Assembly: GCF_002843235.3 (NCBI RefSeq)
Contig: NZ_CP031123.2
Location: 930,001 to 994,000 of the forward strand
Reading direction: 5' to 3'
Source: Providencia huaxiensis
GTDB lineage: Bacteria; Pseudomonadota; Gammaproteobacteria; Enterobacterales; Enterobacteriaceae
Length of the DNA stretch: 64,000 nucleotides
Part shown: positions 56,682 through 64,000 of the stretch, in pieces
Layout of the letters: each line of letters starts with the position of its first letter
Numbering within the stretch: the stretch's first letter is position 1
Translations under genes and position numbers: made by a program
Notes under the pieces: model-generated
Told to the model about the DNA's origin: nothing
Databases searched by the model: none
What the model saw: only the letters and a program-made list of their open reading frames with translations

Positions 56682-57881
56682 ATGATTATCAAACCTAAAA
56701 TTCGTGGTTTTATCTGCACTACAGCTCATCCAGCAGGATGTGAAGCCAATGTGCGTGAGCAAATTGCCTACGTGAAATCACGTGGCGAACTGAAAAATGG
56801 CCCTAAGAAAGTTTTAGTTATTGGTGCATCCACCGGTTACGGTCTTGCCTCTCGTATCAATGCTGCATTTGGCAGTGGTGCGGCTACCATCGGCGTATTT
56901 TTTGAAAAGCCAGGCAGTGAAGGTAAAACAGGCTCTGCGGGTTGGTACAATTCTGCAGGTTTTGACAAAGCAGCAAAAGAAGAAGGCCTGTATGCGAAAA
57001 GTATTAATGGTGATGCTTTCTCTGATGAATGCCGTCAAACTGTCATTGATTTAATTAAACAAGATTTAGGCCAAATTGATTTAGTTGTTTATTCACTGGC
57101 CTCTCCAGTGCGTAAAATGCCTGAAACGGGCGAAATTGTACGCTCAGCATTGAAACCTATTGGCGAGCCGTATAAATCTGTTGCGTTAGATACCAACAAA
57201 GATGTACTGATTGAAGCGGTTGTTGAACCTGCAAATGAACAAGAAATCGCAGACACAGTAAAAGTCATGGGCGGCCAAGACTGGGAACTGTGGATGGACG
57301 CATTAGATGAAGCAGGCGTTTTAGCCGATAATGCACAATCCGTGGCTTATTCTTATATTGGTACGGACTTAACATGGCCAATTTACTGGCATGGTACATT
57401 AGGCAAAGCGAAAGAAGATTTGGACCGTGCGGCTTATGCAATCAACCAAAAATTGCAAGCTAAGGGTGGAGCCGCTTATGTCGCAGTACTAAAATCTGTT
57501 GTAACTCAAGCCTCTTCTGCAATTCCTGTCATGCCTTTATATATCTCTATTGTCTTTAAAATTATGAAAGAGAAAGGGATCCATGAAGGTTGTATTGAAC
57601 AAATTCAGCGCTTATTTGCTACTAAATTATTCAATGACTCAGTGCCAGATACTGATGAAAAACATCGTCTACGCTTAGATGATTGGGAATTACGTGATGA
57701 CGTACAAAATACATGCCGTGAAATTTGGCAGCAGCTGAATGATAATAACATCAATGAGCTAACGGATTATCAAGGCTATAAAGCTGAGTTTCTCCGTTTG
57801 TTTGGCTTCGGCTTAAATGGTGTCAATTATGATGCAGATCTCAGCGGTGAAGTAAATTTTGAAGTGAAAGAGCTGATTTAA
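56682..57881 (+). CDS. fabV: Enoyl-ACP / trans-2-enoyl-CoA reductase FabV
   Basis: NADH-dependent reductase that finishes each fatty-acid elongation round; it replaces or supplements FabI and is typically triclosan-resistant. The 399-residue protein has the FabV N-terminal [20 protein letters not shown], the cofactor loop [14 protein letters not shown] and the Tyr-x8-Lys pair in the [13 protein letters not shown] region. Known in Vibrio, Yersinia and Pseudomonas. Monocistronic with its own terminator. The window does not show whether fabI is also present. Confidence 0.96.
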   Translation: MIIKPKIRGFICTTAHPAGCEANVREQIAYVKSRGELKNGPKKVLVIGASTGYGLASRINAAFGSGAATIGVFFEKPGSEGKTGSAGWYNSAGFDKAAKEEGLYAKSINGDAFSDECRQTVIDLIKQDLGQIDLVVYSLASPVRKMPETGEIVRSALKPIGEPYKSVALDTNKDVLIEAVVEPANEQEIADTVKVMGGQDWELWMDALDEAGVLADNAQSVAYSYIGTDLTWPIYWHGTLGKAKEDLDRAAYAINQKLQAKGGAAYVAVLKSVVTQASSAIPVMPLYISIVFKIMKEKGIHEGCIEQIQRLFATKLFNDSVPDTDEKHRLRLDDWELRDDVQNTCREIWQQLNDNNINELTDYQGYKAEFLRLFGFGLNGVNYDADLSGEVNFEVKELI

Positions 57882-57910
57882 TCATATTGGTCATTATGTA
57901 ATATTTCTTA

Positions 57911-57940
57911 GAAACCCGCTATTTGCGGGTTTCTATTTTT
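57911..57940 (+). terminator. Terminator of fabV
   Basis: A GAAACCCGC...GCGGGTTTC stem of 9 bp, loop TATTT, followed by TATTTTT. Confidence 0.85.
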
Positions 57941-57986
57941 AGCTATCTTTATAAATCACATATTTTATTTTGTCTTGTTAGCTGAA

Positions 57987-58544
57987 TTATTGTAATACGA
58001 TAATTTCGCCATCGCGGATCACTGCTTTAGAAATAACAGTTCCATTTTCATCAAATTCGGTGAGTGTGCCAACGAGATCTCCATTTTTAAAAGTACCAGT
58101 AATATTTGGCTTATTACTTGGAGTATTGTGGTAAATTTTAAATGGTCCTGATAATTTGCCTTGTAGCGCGGTTAATTCGACATCAATACGGCCATTTTCA
58201 TGATAGTTACGGACAGTCCCATCTATCTTGCAGTTTTTTAGTTGAATTAGGGATTCTGGTTTGCCATTTTCATAATAGGTTTTGATGTATTTATCCAAGC
58301 ATCCTTTAGATACCCATGCTTTGAATTTTGGCTGACCATTGTCATACTCAGTTTCAAATGCCCCTTCAGCAAGGCCTTTCGGTGCCTCTGTGGAAGGAAA
58401 CTCCATCGTTTTTAACTCACTTAATTCTCCAAATTTTGAATCTGAGTTTGAATTGGAATTTGTAGAGCCTCCAAGTTGGCATCCAGAAACTAATAAAATT
58501 AAAGAAAGTAATGCAACAGATTTAATTGGTTTTAGCTTGAACAT
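57987..58544 (-). CDS. Lipoprotein with YwqK/MORN-like repeats
   Basis: A 185-residue protein with a lipobox (LLSLILLVSGCQL), a Ser/Asn-rich linker (about 25-42) and four repeats of the YENGK type (TEYDNGQPKFKAW, TYYENGKPESLIQ, NYHENGRIDVELT, TEFDENGTVISKA). Such repeats are called YwqK antitoxin-like or MORN-like; they form beta-hairpin rows and are often only structural. I start at the ATG at 58544 with a GGGG site. It is not a proven toxin-antitoxin component and no toxin is adjacent. Confidence 0.82.
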   Translation of the reverse strand: MFKLKPIKSVALLSLILLVSGCQLGGSTNSNSNSDSKFGELSELKTMEFPSTEAPKGLAEGAFETEYDNGQPKFKAWVSKGCLDKYIKTYYENGKPESLIQLKNCKIDGTVRNYHENGRIDVELTALQGKLSGPFKIYHNTPSNKPNITGTFKNGDLVGTLTEFDENGTVISKAVIRDGEIIVLQ

Positions 58545-58764
58545 GTAGCCCCTATTATTGCTGTAAAAAAATAATGTATTCAATTGCATATAAAACTATA
58601 GCCTTTTTATGACTATATATTGTGAGAATTATCCTAAACTATTTGCTTTAATGAATTATGAGCGATTTTTAGGATGTTGGAGTTGAACAAATATTGATGT
58701 TAGTCATCTTGATAATAAGGTAGTTTAGTAAGTTAATACGATTTGTATATTCAGGGAGTCATGA

Positions 58765-59970
58765 ATGTTAGTTGTTGAAATGTTGAGTACTGGTGATGAA
58801 GTTTTGCACGGACAAATAGTTGATACAAATGCAGCTTGGTTAGCAGACTGTTTTTTTCAGCAAGGTCTCCCTTTGAGTAGCCGAACCACTGTTGGCGATA
58901 ATTTAGAAAGTTTAGTAGCTACTTTTCTTGAACGTAGTTTATCTGCAGATGTTCTGATTGTGAATGGAGGGTTAGGGCCAACGAGTGATGATTTAAGTGC
59001 TTTGGCTGCGGCTAAAGCTGCGGGAGTTCCATTAGTTGAGCATTCGCAGTGGATTGAAGTTATGGAGCGTTATTTTATTGCTAGAGGGCGAGTTATGCCT
59101 GAAACAAATCGCAAACAAGCGCTACTTCCTGCCAATGCTGAATTAATTGACAACCCTGTAGGGACGGCTTGTGGCTTTTCCTTAGTTTTGAATGATTGTC
59201 TGATTTTTTTTACTCCTGGGGTACCTTCTGAGTTCAAAGTCATGGTAAATGAGCAAATTTTGCCAAGGTTACGTGCACGTTTTACTTTGCCAGAGCCGCC
59301 AATTTGTTTACGCCTAACGAGTTTTGGCCGCAGCGAAAGTAGCCTTGCGAAGCAATTTGATAGCTTACCTTTACCTGAAAATTGTGTTTTAGGTTACCGT
59401 TCTTCAATGCCTATTATTGAATTAAAATTAACAGGCCCTGCGTCACAAAAAGAGTTGATGGAGAGGGATTGGCAACTCGTGAAGCAAGGAGTAGGGGATA
59501 ATTTGATATTTGAAGGTACTGAAGGTTTAGCTCAAAAAATTGGAAAATCCCTAAAAGAAAAGAAATTACATGTAGTCGTCAGTGAACAATTTAGTGCAGG
59601 GTTGTTAAGTTGGACATTAAATTCTGCAGGAATAGTCATGTCTTCCAGCCAAATCCTGTCTCTTGATGCGGGACAAACATTAGAAACCCTTGTGCAAAGA
59701 GCTCAAAAAATAGCGGCTAATCATCCGTTATCTATTGCTTTAGTCGTTGGTGAATATCATGAGCAATATTTAAACGTTGTATTATCAACACCTGATAAGT
59801 GTTATGCGCAAAGAATTCACTATTTACCAAACAACCATTCACAGAAAGAAAAGCAAGAAGTCAGTGTAATGTTAATATTAGATATGCTATCTCGTTGGTT
59901 AAATGGTCGAGAGGTTATTGGCTATTATGAATGGTTAGTACAAACTGAAACACTTATCCTTGAGAGTTAG
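58765..59970 (+). CDS. yfaY: CinA-like protein, YfaY type
   Basis: The N-terminal half is a MoCF/COG1058 domain (VVEMLSTGDEVLHGQIVDTN, NGGLGPTSDDLSALAAAKAA), which in related CinA proteins carries pyrophosphatase activity. The C-terminal half is a PncC-like domain (about 255-400) that lacks the SCTGG catalytic motif: the position reads VVVSEQFSAGLLSW, so NMN deamidase activity is unlikely. The 401 residues match E. coli YfaY (400). It ends six bases before the nucleotidyltransferase gene, so they are probably co-transcribed. Confidence 0.9.
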   Translation: MLVVEMLSTGDEVLHGQIVDTNAAWLADCFFQQGLPLSSRTTVGDNLESLVATFLERSLSADVLIVNGGLGPTSDDLSALAAAKAAGVPLVEHSQWIEVMERYFIARGRVMPETNRKQALLPANAELIDNPVGTACGFSLVLNDCLIFFTPGVPSEFKVMVNEQILPRLRARFTLPEPPICLRLTSFGRSESSLAKQFDSLPLPENCVLGYRSSMPIIELKLTGPASQKELMERDWQLVKQGVGDNLIFEGTEGLAQKIGKSLKEKKLHVVVSEQFSAGLLSWTLNSAGIVMSSSQILSLDAGQTLETLVQRAQKIAANHPLSIALVVGEYHEQYLNVVLSTPDKCYAQRIHYLPNNHSQKEKQEVSVMLILDMLSRWLNGREVIGYYEWLVQTETLILES

Positions 59971-59976
59971 CAGGTT

Positions 59977-60750
59977 ATGAAGTTAAACGATTATGAGTAT
60001 ATTCCTGTTCTTGAAGAGAAACCGTTTCAATCGGAATTTAAGTTAATTATAACTGAATCTATTAATTGGCTTAGGTGCATATTAAAAGAAAAACTCCATA
60101 GCGTTTATGTGTATGGCAGTGTGGCAAAAGGCTGTGCAAAGCCACAACAATCAGATTTAGACCTGTGTATTATACTGTGTGATGGTCTTACTCAATTAGA
60201 GGCTACCAAACTTAATGAATTACAAATTCAATTAACGATTAATCACGCCGAAGTCAGCAAAATTGATTTTGATATTGGTATTATTACGGATGTGATGAGT
60301 GAGGCTAATTTATATAGTTGGGGGTATTGGATTAAGCATCACTGCCGTTGCATTTATGGGGATGATTTAGCAACATGTTTTAGCCAATTTACCCCTTCAC
60401 GAGCAATAGCCGAAGCCGTTAATGGTGATTTTGTTGATGTGCTTAATGCTTATGTCGACCAAATCAATCATTGTAATGATGACGCTGAGTTAAAGTTATT
60501 ATATCGGGCGGCATCGAGAAAGCTTATTCGTTCGACTGATATTTTACGTTGGAAAAATGATAATGACTGGCCAGAAACATTATCTGAATATACACAGAAA
60601 TTCGTTCAACGTTATCCAGAACGACAAAATGAAATAAATTATTTTTTATGTCAAAGTTTACAGCCTTTTGTTGATGAGCAATTCTTGGAACATTTAGTCC
60701 AGTTTATCTGCTGGTTGGATGTTGAACATTCAAATATTATTAATAAATGA
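59977..60750 (+). CDS. Nucleotidyltransferase-domain protein
   Basis: A 257-residue protein with the minimal nucleotidyltransferase signature YGSVAKGCAKPQQSDLDLCI near residues 45-65 (GS-x9..11-D-x-D) and a third acidic residue in KIDFDIGIIT. The helical C-terminal half resembles that of aminoglycoside adenylyltransferase-like and MNT-type proteins, but neither identity is certain. Target could be a small molecule, tRNA or protein. It directly follows the CinA-like gene. Confidence 0.75.
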   Translation: MKLNDYEYIPVLEEKPFQSEFKLIITESINWLRCILKEKLHSVYVYGSVAKGCAKPQQSDLDLCIILCDGLTQLEATKLNELQIQLTINHAEVSKIDFDIGIITDVMSEANLYSWGYWIKHHCRCIYGDDLATCFSQFTPSRAIAEAVNGDFVDVLNAYVDQINHCNDDAELKLLYRAASRKLIRSTDILRWKNDNDWPETLSEYTQKFVQRYPERQNEINYFLCQSLQPFVDEQFLEHLVQFICWLDVEHSNIINK

Positions 60751-60755
60751 GCCAA

Positions 60756-61187
60756 TTATGGCTCATCCGGTTGTAGTGCATTAATGATGTAATTAATACT
60801 TGAAACCCCTTTCTTGCAGGCTTTGTCTTTTAAAACTGTCGGAGTTTTATCAATGGCCATTTTTACAGAAGACAATTGATCTGTGTAGGTTTGTGCTCCA
60901 ATAATCTCAGGATTATTATTTAAGTATTCAATAACCTCATCGACTCTTTGATAAAATTGCTCACATGAGTCACCATCAGTTTCTAAGGCTTTTAGTTCAT
61001 TAAGTGCGTTTGGAATAAGCTGCTTCGTTTGCAACTGTACTTGTTCGATATACTTCCCAGACTTTACTTGCTCAACTATAGTCATTACCTGATTTTTCAT
61101 GTTAAAAAACAAAGTAATAGCTATAACTAAAGCAATGGCTAGAATAATATTGATGCTAATACTGATCCAAAGTAAGTATTTTTTCAT
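60756..61187 (-). CDS. Membrane-anchored protein of unknown function
   Basis: A 143-residue protein with a single N-terminal helix (LLWISISINIILAIALVIAI) and a helical periplasmic part with two cysteines (GDSCEQFYQRV and KACKKGVSS). AGGAATGT precedes the ATG at 61187. It converges with the nucleotidyltransferase gene, with stops only five bases apart. Not recognised. Confidence 0.72.
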   Translation of the reverse strand: MKKYLLWISISINIILAIALVIAITLFFNMKNQVMTIVEQVKSGKYIEQVQLQTKQLIPNALNELKALETDGDSCEQFYQRVDEVIEYLNNNPEIIGAQTYTDQLSSVKMAIDKTPTVLKDKACKKGVSSINYIINALQPDEP

Positions 61188-61271
61188 TACATTCCTTGAG
61201 CGAAAAATAAATCTGTAATATCAATATATAGTTTAGTCTCGTGATTAATACTTGTATTTAAGATTAACACG

Positions 61272-61302
61272 AAAAAAAAGGTAACCGAACAATTGGCTAC
61301 CT
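61272..61302 (-). terminator. Terminator of the universal stress protein gene
   Basis: On the minus strand GGTAGCC...GGTTACC (7 bp with one wobble, 8-base loop) is followed by eight T residues, about 20 bases after the stop. Confidence 0.85.
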
Positions 61303-61324
61303 AGATTATTATAGTTGATAGAGG

Positions 61325-61750
61325 TTATCGAACAGTCAAAACAGAAATTTTTGAATTCTGAATAACCATCGATGCGGTTGAGCCTAAAAAATATGTGGAC
61401 ATGCCAGGGCGCTTTGAGCCAATAACGATTAAATCTGCTGAAATTTCTTCAGCAACACGTAAAATCTCATCCCTTGGTGTTCCCATTAAAACTTGTGTAC
61501 TGTACTTATTACTAGGAATATTAAATTCTTTAATTATCTCAGCCAGCTGCTTCGTGACATTTTCATGTTCACTATCCGCTTTTTCAGCAAAACCAAACCC
61601 CATTGTGGTATAGAAAGGAACAGTAGGAATAACCGTTAGAAAATGAATATGTGCTTTTTCATATTTAGCAAAGTATTGAATATGAGCCATAACTAATTGT
61701 GCTAAGCTTTTTTCTGTTATATCAATAGGAACCAAAATATTATTGTACAT
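61325..61750 (-). CDS. Universal stress protein, UspF/UspG type
   Basis: A 141-residue protein. It has the opening NILVPIDITEKSLAQ, the HFLTVIPTVPFYTTMGFGF segment typical of UspF/G, and the ATP-binding end VIGSKRPGMSTYFLGSTASM (G-x2-G-x9-G-S/T pattern), so it probably binds ATP. Role in stress survival, adhesion or motility is known for E. coli UspF/G. CCGGAG precedes the ATG. Monocistronic. Confidence 0.92.
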   Translation of the reverse strand: MYNNILVPIDITEKSLAQLVMAHIQYFAKYEKAHIHFLTVIPTVPFYTTMGFGFAEKADSEHENVTKQLAEIIKEFNIPSNKYSTQVLMGTPRDEILRVAEEISADLIVIGSKRPGMSTYFLGSTASMVIQNSKISVLTVR

Positions 61751-62007
61751 GTTTTTCTCCGGCTTTTATTTATTGAGTCCATGCAGTAATCGGGGTATTG
61801 GTTTATAAGGAGTAACTCAGTTAAATCAGTAAATGGCCTAGTTAATTAAAATAAGGTTAATTTACGTATAGGGCTTACATTATTCGGAATTTATGATAGC
61901 AGATTAATATGATAAATACTTTGACGGCGGATTCAACTTAAGCAACTTAGTGGTGTTGTTTGTAGGCTGTTTTTCATGCGCTTTGTGCTATGCAAAACTT
62001 GAGTACT

Positions 62008-62062
62008 TTGAATCATCATCCTCCTGTTATATGATCTATACATGGTTTGTATACATATCATA
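62008..62062 (+). promoter_or_regulatory. Promoter with operator-like inverted repeat upstream of the ParD-like gene
   Basis: TTGAAT at 62008-62013 and TATGAT at 62030-62035 form a sigma-70 promoter with a 16-base spacer. An imperfect inverted repeat (ATATGATCTATACA at 62029-62042 and TGTATACATATCATA at 62048-62062) overlaps the -10 box. This is the usual layout for autoregulation by a ParD-type antitoxin, which is inferred here. Confidence 0.5.
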
Positions 62063-62076
62063 TTGTTGAGGTTATT

Positions 62077-62283
62077 TTGGGTATCGTAAAAATTTCAGAT
62101 GAACTGCATGATTATCTACGCCATGCGAGCCAGGTTATGTCCCGTTCAATTAATTCACAGGCAGAATTTTGGATTAAAATTGGTATGCAAGCTGAACTAA
62201 ACCCGAGTAAGACATTTACTATGTTAATCAATGAAATGTTAGAGAAAGAGTCAATTGAATTAAAAGGAAAGGTTCATGAATAA
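62077..62283 (+). CDS. ParD-like (PF11903-type) small protein
   Basis: A 68-residue protein. The start is a TTG at 62077 with GAGG five bases upstream. The sequence GIVKISDELHDYLRHASQVM, then SRSINSQAEFWIKIGMQAEL, follows the ParD-like family: a short strand followed by two helices of a ribbon-helix-helix fold. Its end overlaps the methionine aminopeptidase gene by eight bases. No toxin gene is present; the aminopeptidase occupies the toxin position. Confidence 0.78.
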   Translation: MGIVKISDELHDYLRHASQVMSRSINSQAEFWIKIGMQAELNPSKTFTMLINEMLEKESIELKGKVHE

Positions 62284-63046
62284 TATTACAATTAAAACAG
62301 CAGAAGAAATTGAACTGATGCGTGAGTCTGGACGACTTTTGGCTAGTGTTTTCAAAATGTTGGATTCATTTATCGTACCGGGTATTTCCACGATGGAAAT
62401 TAATGATAAAGTTGAAAGCTATATTGTTAATGAGCTAGAAGCAAGGCCTGCGAGTAAAGGCCAATATGGCTACCAATATGTTTTGAATACATCGTTAAAT
62501 GAAGTTGTTTGCCATGGTGTTCCAAAAACAGATGAAATTTTAAAAACAAAAGACATTATTAATGTAGATATTACGCTAGAAAAAAACGGTTTTATTGCTG
62601 ATTCAAGTAAAATGTATGTGATGCCTGAAGCTTCACCACTGGCACGTAAATTGGTCAAAGATACTTATGCTGCTATGTGGGAAGGTATAAAGCAAGTTAA
62701 ACCAGGCGCAACGCTAGGTGATATTGGTTCTGCTATTCAACATTATGCAGAATCTAAAGGTTATAGTGTTGTGCGCGAATATTGTGGGCATGGTATTGGG
62801 CGTGAAATGCATGAAGATCCACAGGTTCTTCATTATGGCGTACGAGGAAAAGGGGTTGAATTAAAAGAAGGAATGACATTTACGATAGAGCCAATGATTA
62901 ACCAAGGTGGAATGAAAATTAAAACAAAGAAAGATGGCTGGACGGTCGTAACTAGAGATAAAAAATTATCTGCACAATCCGAACATACGGTATTAGTCAC
63001 TAAAGATGGATACGAAGTTTTAACATTACGTGATGAAGAAAAATAG
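62276..63046 (+). CDS. Type I methionine aminopeptidase, second-copy type
   Basis: Removes N-terminal Met from proteins. A 256-residue protein of the pita-bread fold with metal ligands Asp (DIINVDITLEKNGFIADSSK), His in EYCGHGIGREMHEDPQVLHY, Glu in MTFTIEPMINQGG and the late SEHTVLVTKDG. The core active site looks intact. Enterics have an essential map next to rpsB; this copy, tied to a ParD-like gene, is probably a paralogue. It overlaps that gene by eight bases and is followed by a terminator. Confidence 0.92.
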   Translation: MNNITIKTAEEIELMRESGRLLASVFKMLDSFIVPGISTMEINDKVESYIVNELEARPASKGQYGYQYVLNTSLNEVVCHGVPKTDEILKTKDIINVDITLEKNGFIADSSKMYVMPEASPLARKLVKDTYAAMWEGIKQVKPGATLGDIGSAIQHYAESKGYSVVREYCGHGIGREMHEDPQVLHYGVRGKGVELKEGMTFTIEPMINQGGMKIKTKKDGWTVVTRDKKLSAQSEHTVLVTKDGYEVLTLRDEEK

Positions 63047-63066
63047 CGTTAAAAATAGACTTTATA

Positions 63067-63099
63067 AGCTTGTTACCATAAAGGTAACAGGCTTTTTTT
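63067..63099 (+). terminator. Terminator of the ParD-like/aminopeptidase operon
   Basis: AAGCTTGTTACC...GGTAACAGGCTT with a short loop, followed by a T-run. Confidence 0.85.
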
Positions 63100-63112
63100 A
63101 GATTAATTTTTA

Positions 63113-63544
63113 CTATTGTCTCAATGCTACTGCTATACGGTTAAACGCACTCATTAAACTAATAGCGATAGTTAAATCAGAAATTTGTTCATCAGAAAAA
63201 TGGTGTTTTAATTCATTAAAGAGAGCATCTGATGTATTGCTGGTAGCTATATTAACGACAGCTTCGGTCCAAGCTAATGCAGCGCGCTCTAATGAATTAA
63301 AATGATGACTAACCTGCCAGCCAGCGAGTGTGTCTATTTTTTTGTTACTGACACCATTTGAACCTAATGAGCTTGCATGCATATCTAGGCAAAATGCACA
63401 GCCATTGATTTGTGAAACTCTTAAATAAACAAGCTCTATTAGTTCTTTACCTAACCCGCTTTTATCCAATGCATTTTTGCATTAAATAAGCCCTTTATAA
63501 GCTTCAGGTGATAAATTGTTATAAGCTAATCTCAGTTCGCTCAT
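63113..63544 (-). pseudogene. AhpD-like / carboxymuconolactone decarboxylase family gene with premature stop
   Basis: The true start is the ATG at 63544 with an AAGGA site: MSELRLAYNNLSPEAYKGLI, then an in-frame TAA at codon 21 (63482-63484), then CKNALDKSGLGKELIELVYL continues in the same frame. The rest is a full AhpD-like domain of about 120 residues with the redox CxxC in INGCAFCLDMHA. A single base change explains the stop, so this is probably a recent nonsense mutation. Restart at a TTG (63469) would remove only the leader helix and might leave some function. Confidence 0.75.
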
Positions 63545-63649
63545 GGGGGTTCCTTACATATTTTGTTGTCAGATGAAATGCAATGTTTGGTGCGGTTTAG
63601 TTGGAAGGTTGCGCTACTTTATTTTATAAAGAAATCAAGCTCAATAGCA

Positions 63650-64000
63650 TTAAGTGGCATTTGTGGAAACCAATATTAGATTAGTACGACAAAAATCTAT
63701 AAATTCTTGCTGAATATCGAGTGGAAGTTGGTTATCTGTAATAATATCTGTCAATTCGTCTATTTGAGCGACACGAAATAATGACCATTTACCATATTTA
63801 CTACTATCAGCAAGCATAACAGAGCGTGTAGCATTTGTTATTAGATCACGTTTTAGACCTGCTTTTTCTTCTGTTGGTGTTGTAATTCCTTTTTCTAAAC
63901 TCCAAGAGTTACAACTAATGAATGCGATATCAGGATAAATGCTACGTAATAAAACACGCCCATGCTCACCAATACAAGATTGGCTACTATCGTCAATTCT
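63650..64000 (-). CDS. DeoR/GlpR-family transcriptional regulator, C-terminal part
   Basis: The open frame enters from the right edge and ends at 63650; 116 residues are visible. They match the DeoR effector-domain end: RSIYPDIAFISCNSWSLEKG, then the ligand-binding stretch LADSSKYGKWSLFRVAQIDE and LTDIITDNQL. The helix-turn-helix lies outside the window. Family members sense a phosphosugar and repress sugar-use genes. The target cannot be told here. Confidence 0.85.
   Translation of the reverse strand, partial: RIDDSSQSCIGEHGRVLLRSIYPDIAFISCNSWSLEKGITTPTEEKAGLKRDLITNATRSVMLADSSKYGKWSLFRVAQIDELTDIITDNQLPLDIQQEFIDFCRTNLILVSTNAT

Noticed and set aside
57987..58544. Toxin-antitoxin reading of the YwqK-like lipoprotein
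   Set aside because: The repeats are structural, the protein is exported and no toxin gene is adjacent.

Overview
The window looks like chromosomal DNA of a gamma-proteobacterium of the order Enterobacterales. The best fit is the AT-rich Morganellaceae, with Providencia the most likely genus. Three things support this. The uvrY-uvrC-pgsA-tRNA(Gly-Cys-Leu) block and the betTIBA, citCDEFXG-citAB, cbpAM, dtpA, fabV and kdgK-eda-kdgR genes read as close relatives of their enteric counterparts. Three ERIC-type intergenic repeats are present. The base composition is AT-rich throughout. The genus call is inference; no search was run.

Layout. 1-1155: an AT-rich accessory-looking stretch with a 22-codon ORF, a perfect hairpin and the 5' part of an unknown gene, all on the minus strand. 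1156-7400: fliA, a GNAT acetyltransferase, cbpA-cbpM, an orphan gene, and the 2-keto-3-deoxygluconate module (kdgK-eda opposite kdgR). 7570-14670: a small exported protein, the choline to glycine-betaine locus (betT opposite betI-betB-betA) and cutA. 15300-21850: a DASS anion permease, an EamA exporter, a small lipoprotein, an Old Yellow Enzyme reductase and a CitMHS citrate symporter. 21950-24930: a GIY-YIG nuclease-domain gene divergent from a two-gene RNA-repair cassette (RNA ligase plus HD-Pnk). 24970-36050: a citrate-fermentation island with a PrpF-type isomerase, a second DASS permease, citG-X-F-E-D-C on the minus strand and the divergent citA-citB two-component system. 36160-51320: a Sel1-repeat protein, the peptide transporter dtpA, glpX, an AEC transporter, a DUF2339/DUF3999 membrane pair, a GFA-fold protein, psiE, and an AbgT-type transporter with peptidase T. 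51510-55310: uvrY-uvrC-pgsA and a four-tRNA operon. 55500-64000: two lipoproteins, fabV, a CinA-like protein with a nucleotidyltransferase, a UspF-like protein, a ParD-like/methionine aminopeptidase pair, a broken AhpD-like gene and the end of a DeoR-family regulator.

How the genes work together. The citrate region gives uptake (two DASS permeases and one CitMHS symporter), citrate lyase with all of its maturation enzymes, and citrate sensing. No oxaloacetate decarboxylase is visible. The bet genes form an osmoprotection unit with a recognisable BetI operator. The kdg/eda genes finish hexuronate breakdown, with a KdgR-type box between the divergent genes.

Most unusual items: a UvrY whose receiver domain has lost the phospho-acceptor Asp and the conserved Thr and Lys; the RNA ligase/HD-Pnk cassette beside a nuclease-domain gene; the ParD-like/methionine aminopeptidase couple behind an operator-like inverted repeat; the 22-residue ORF plus hairpin at the left edge; and a PrpF-family isomerase next to citrate lyase.
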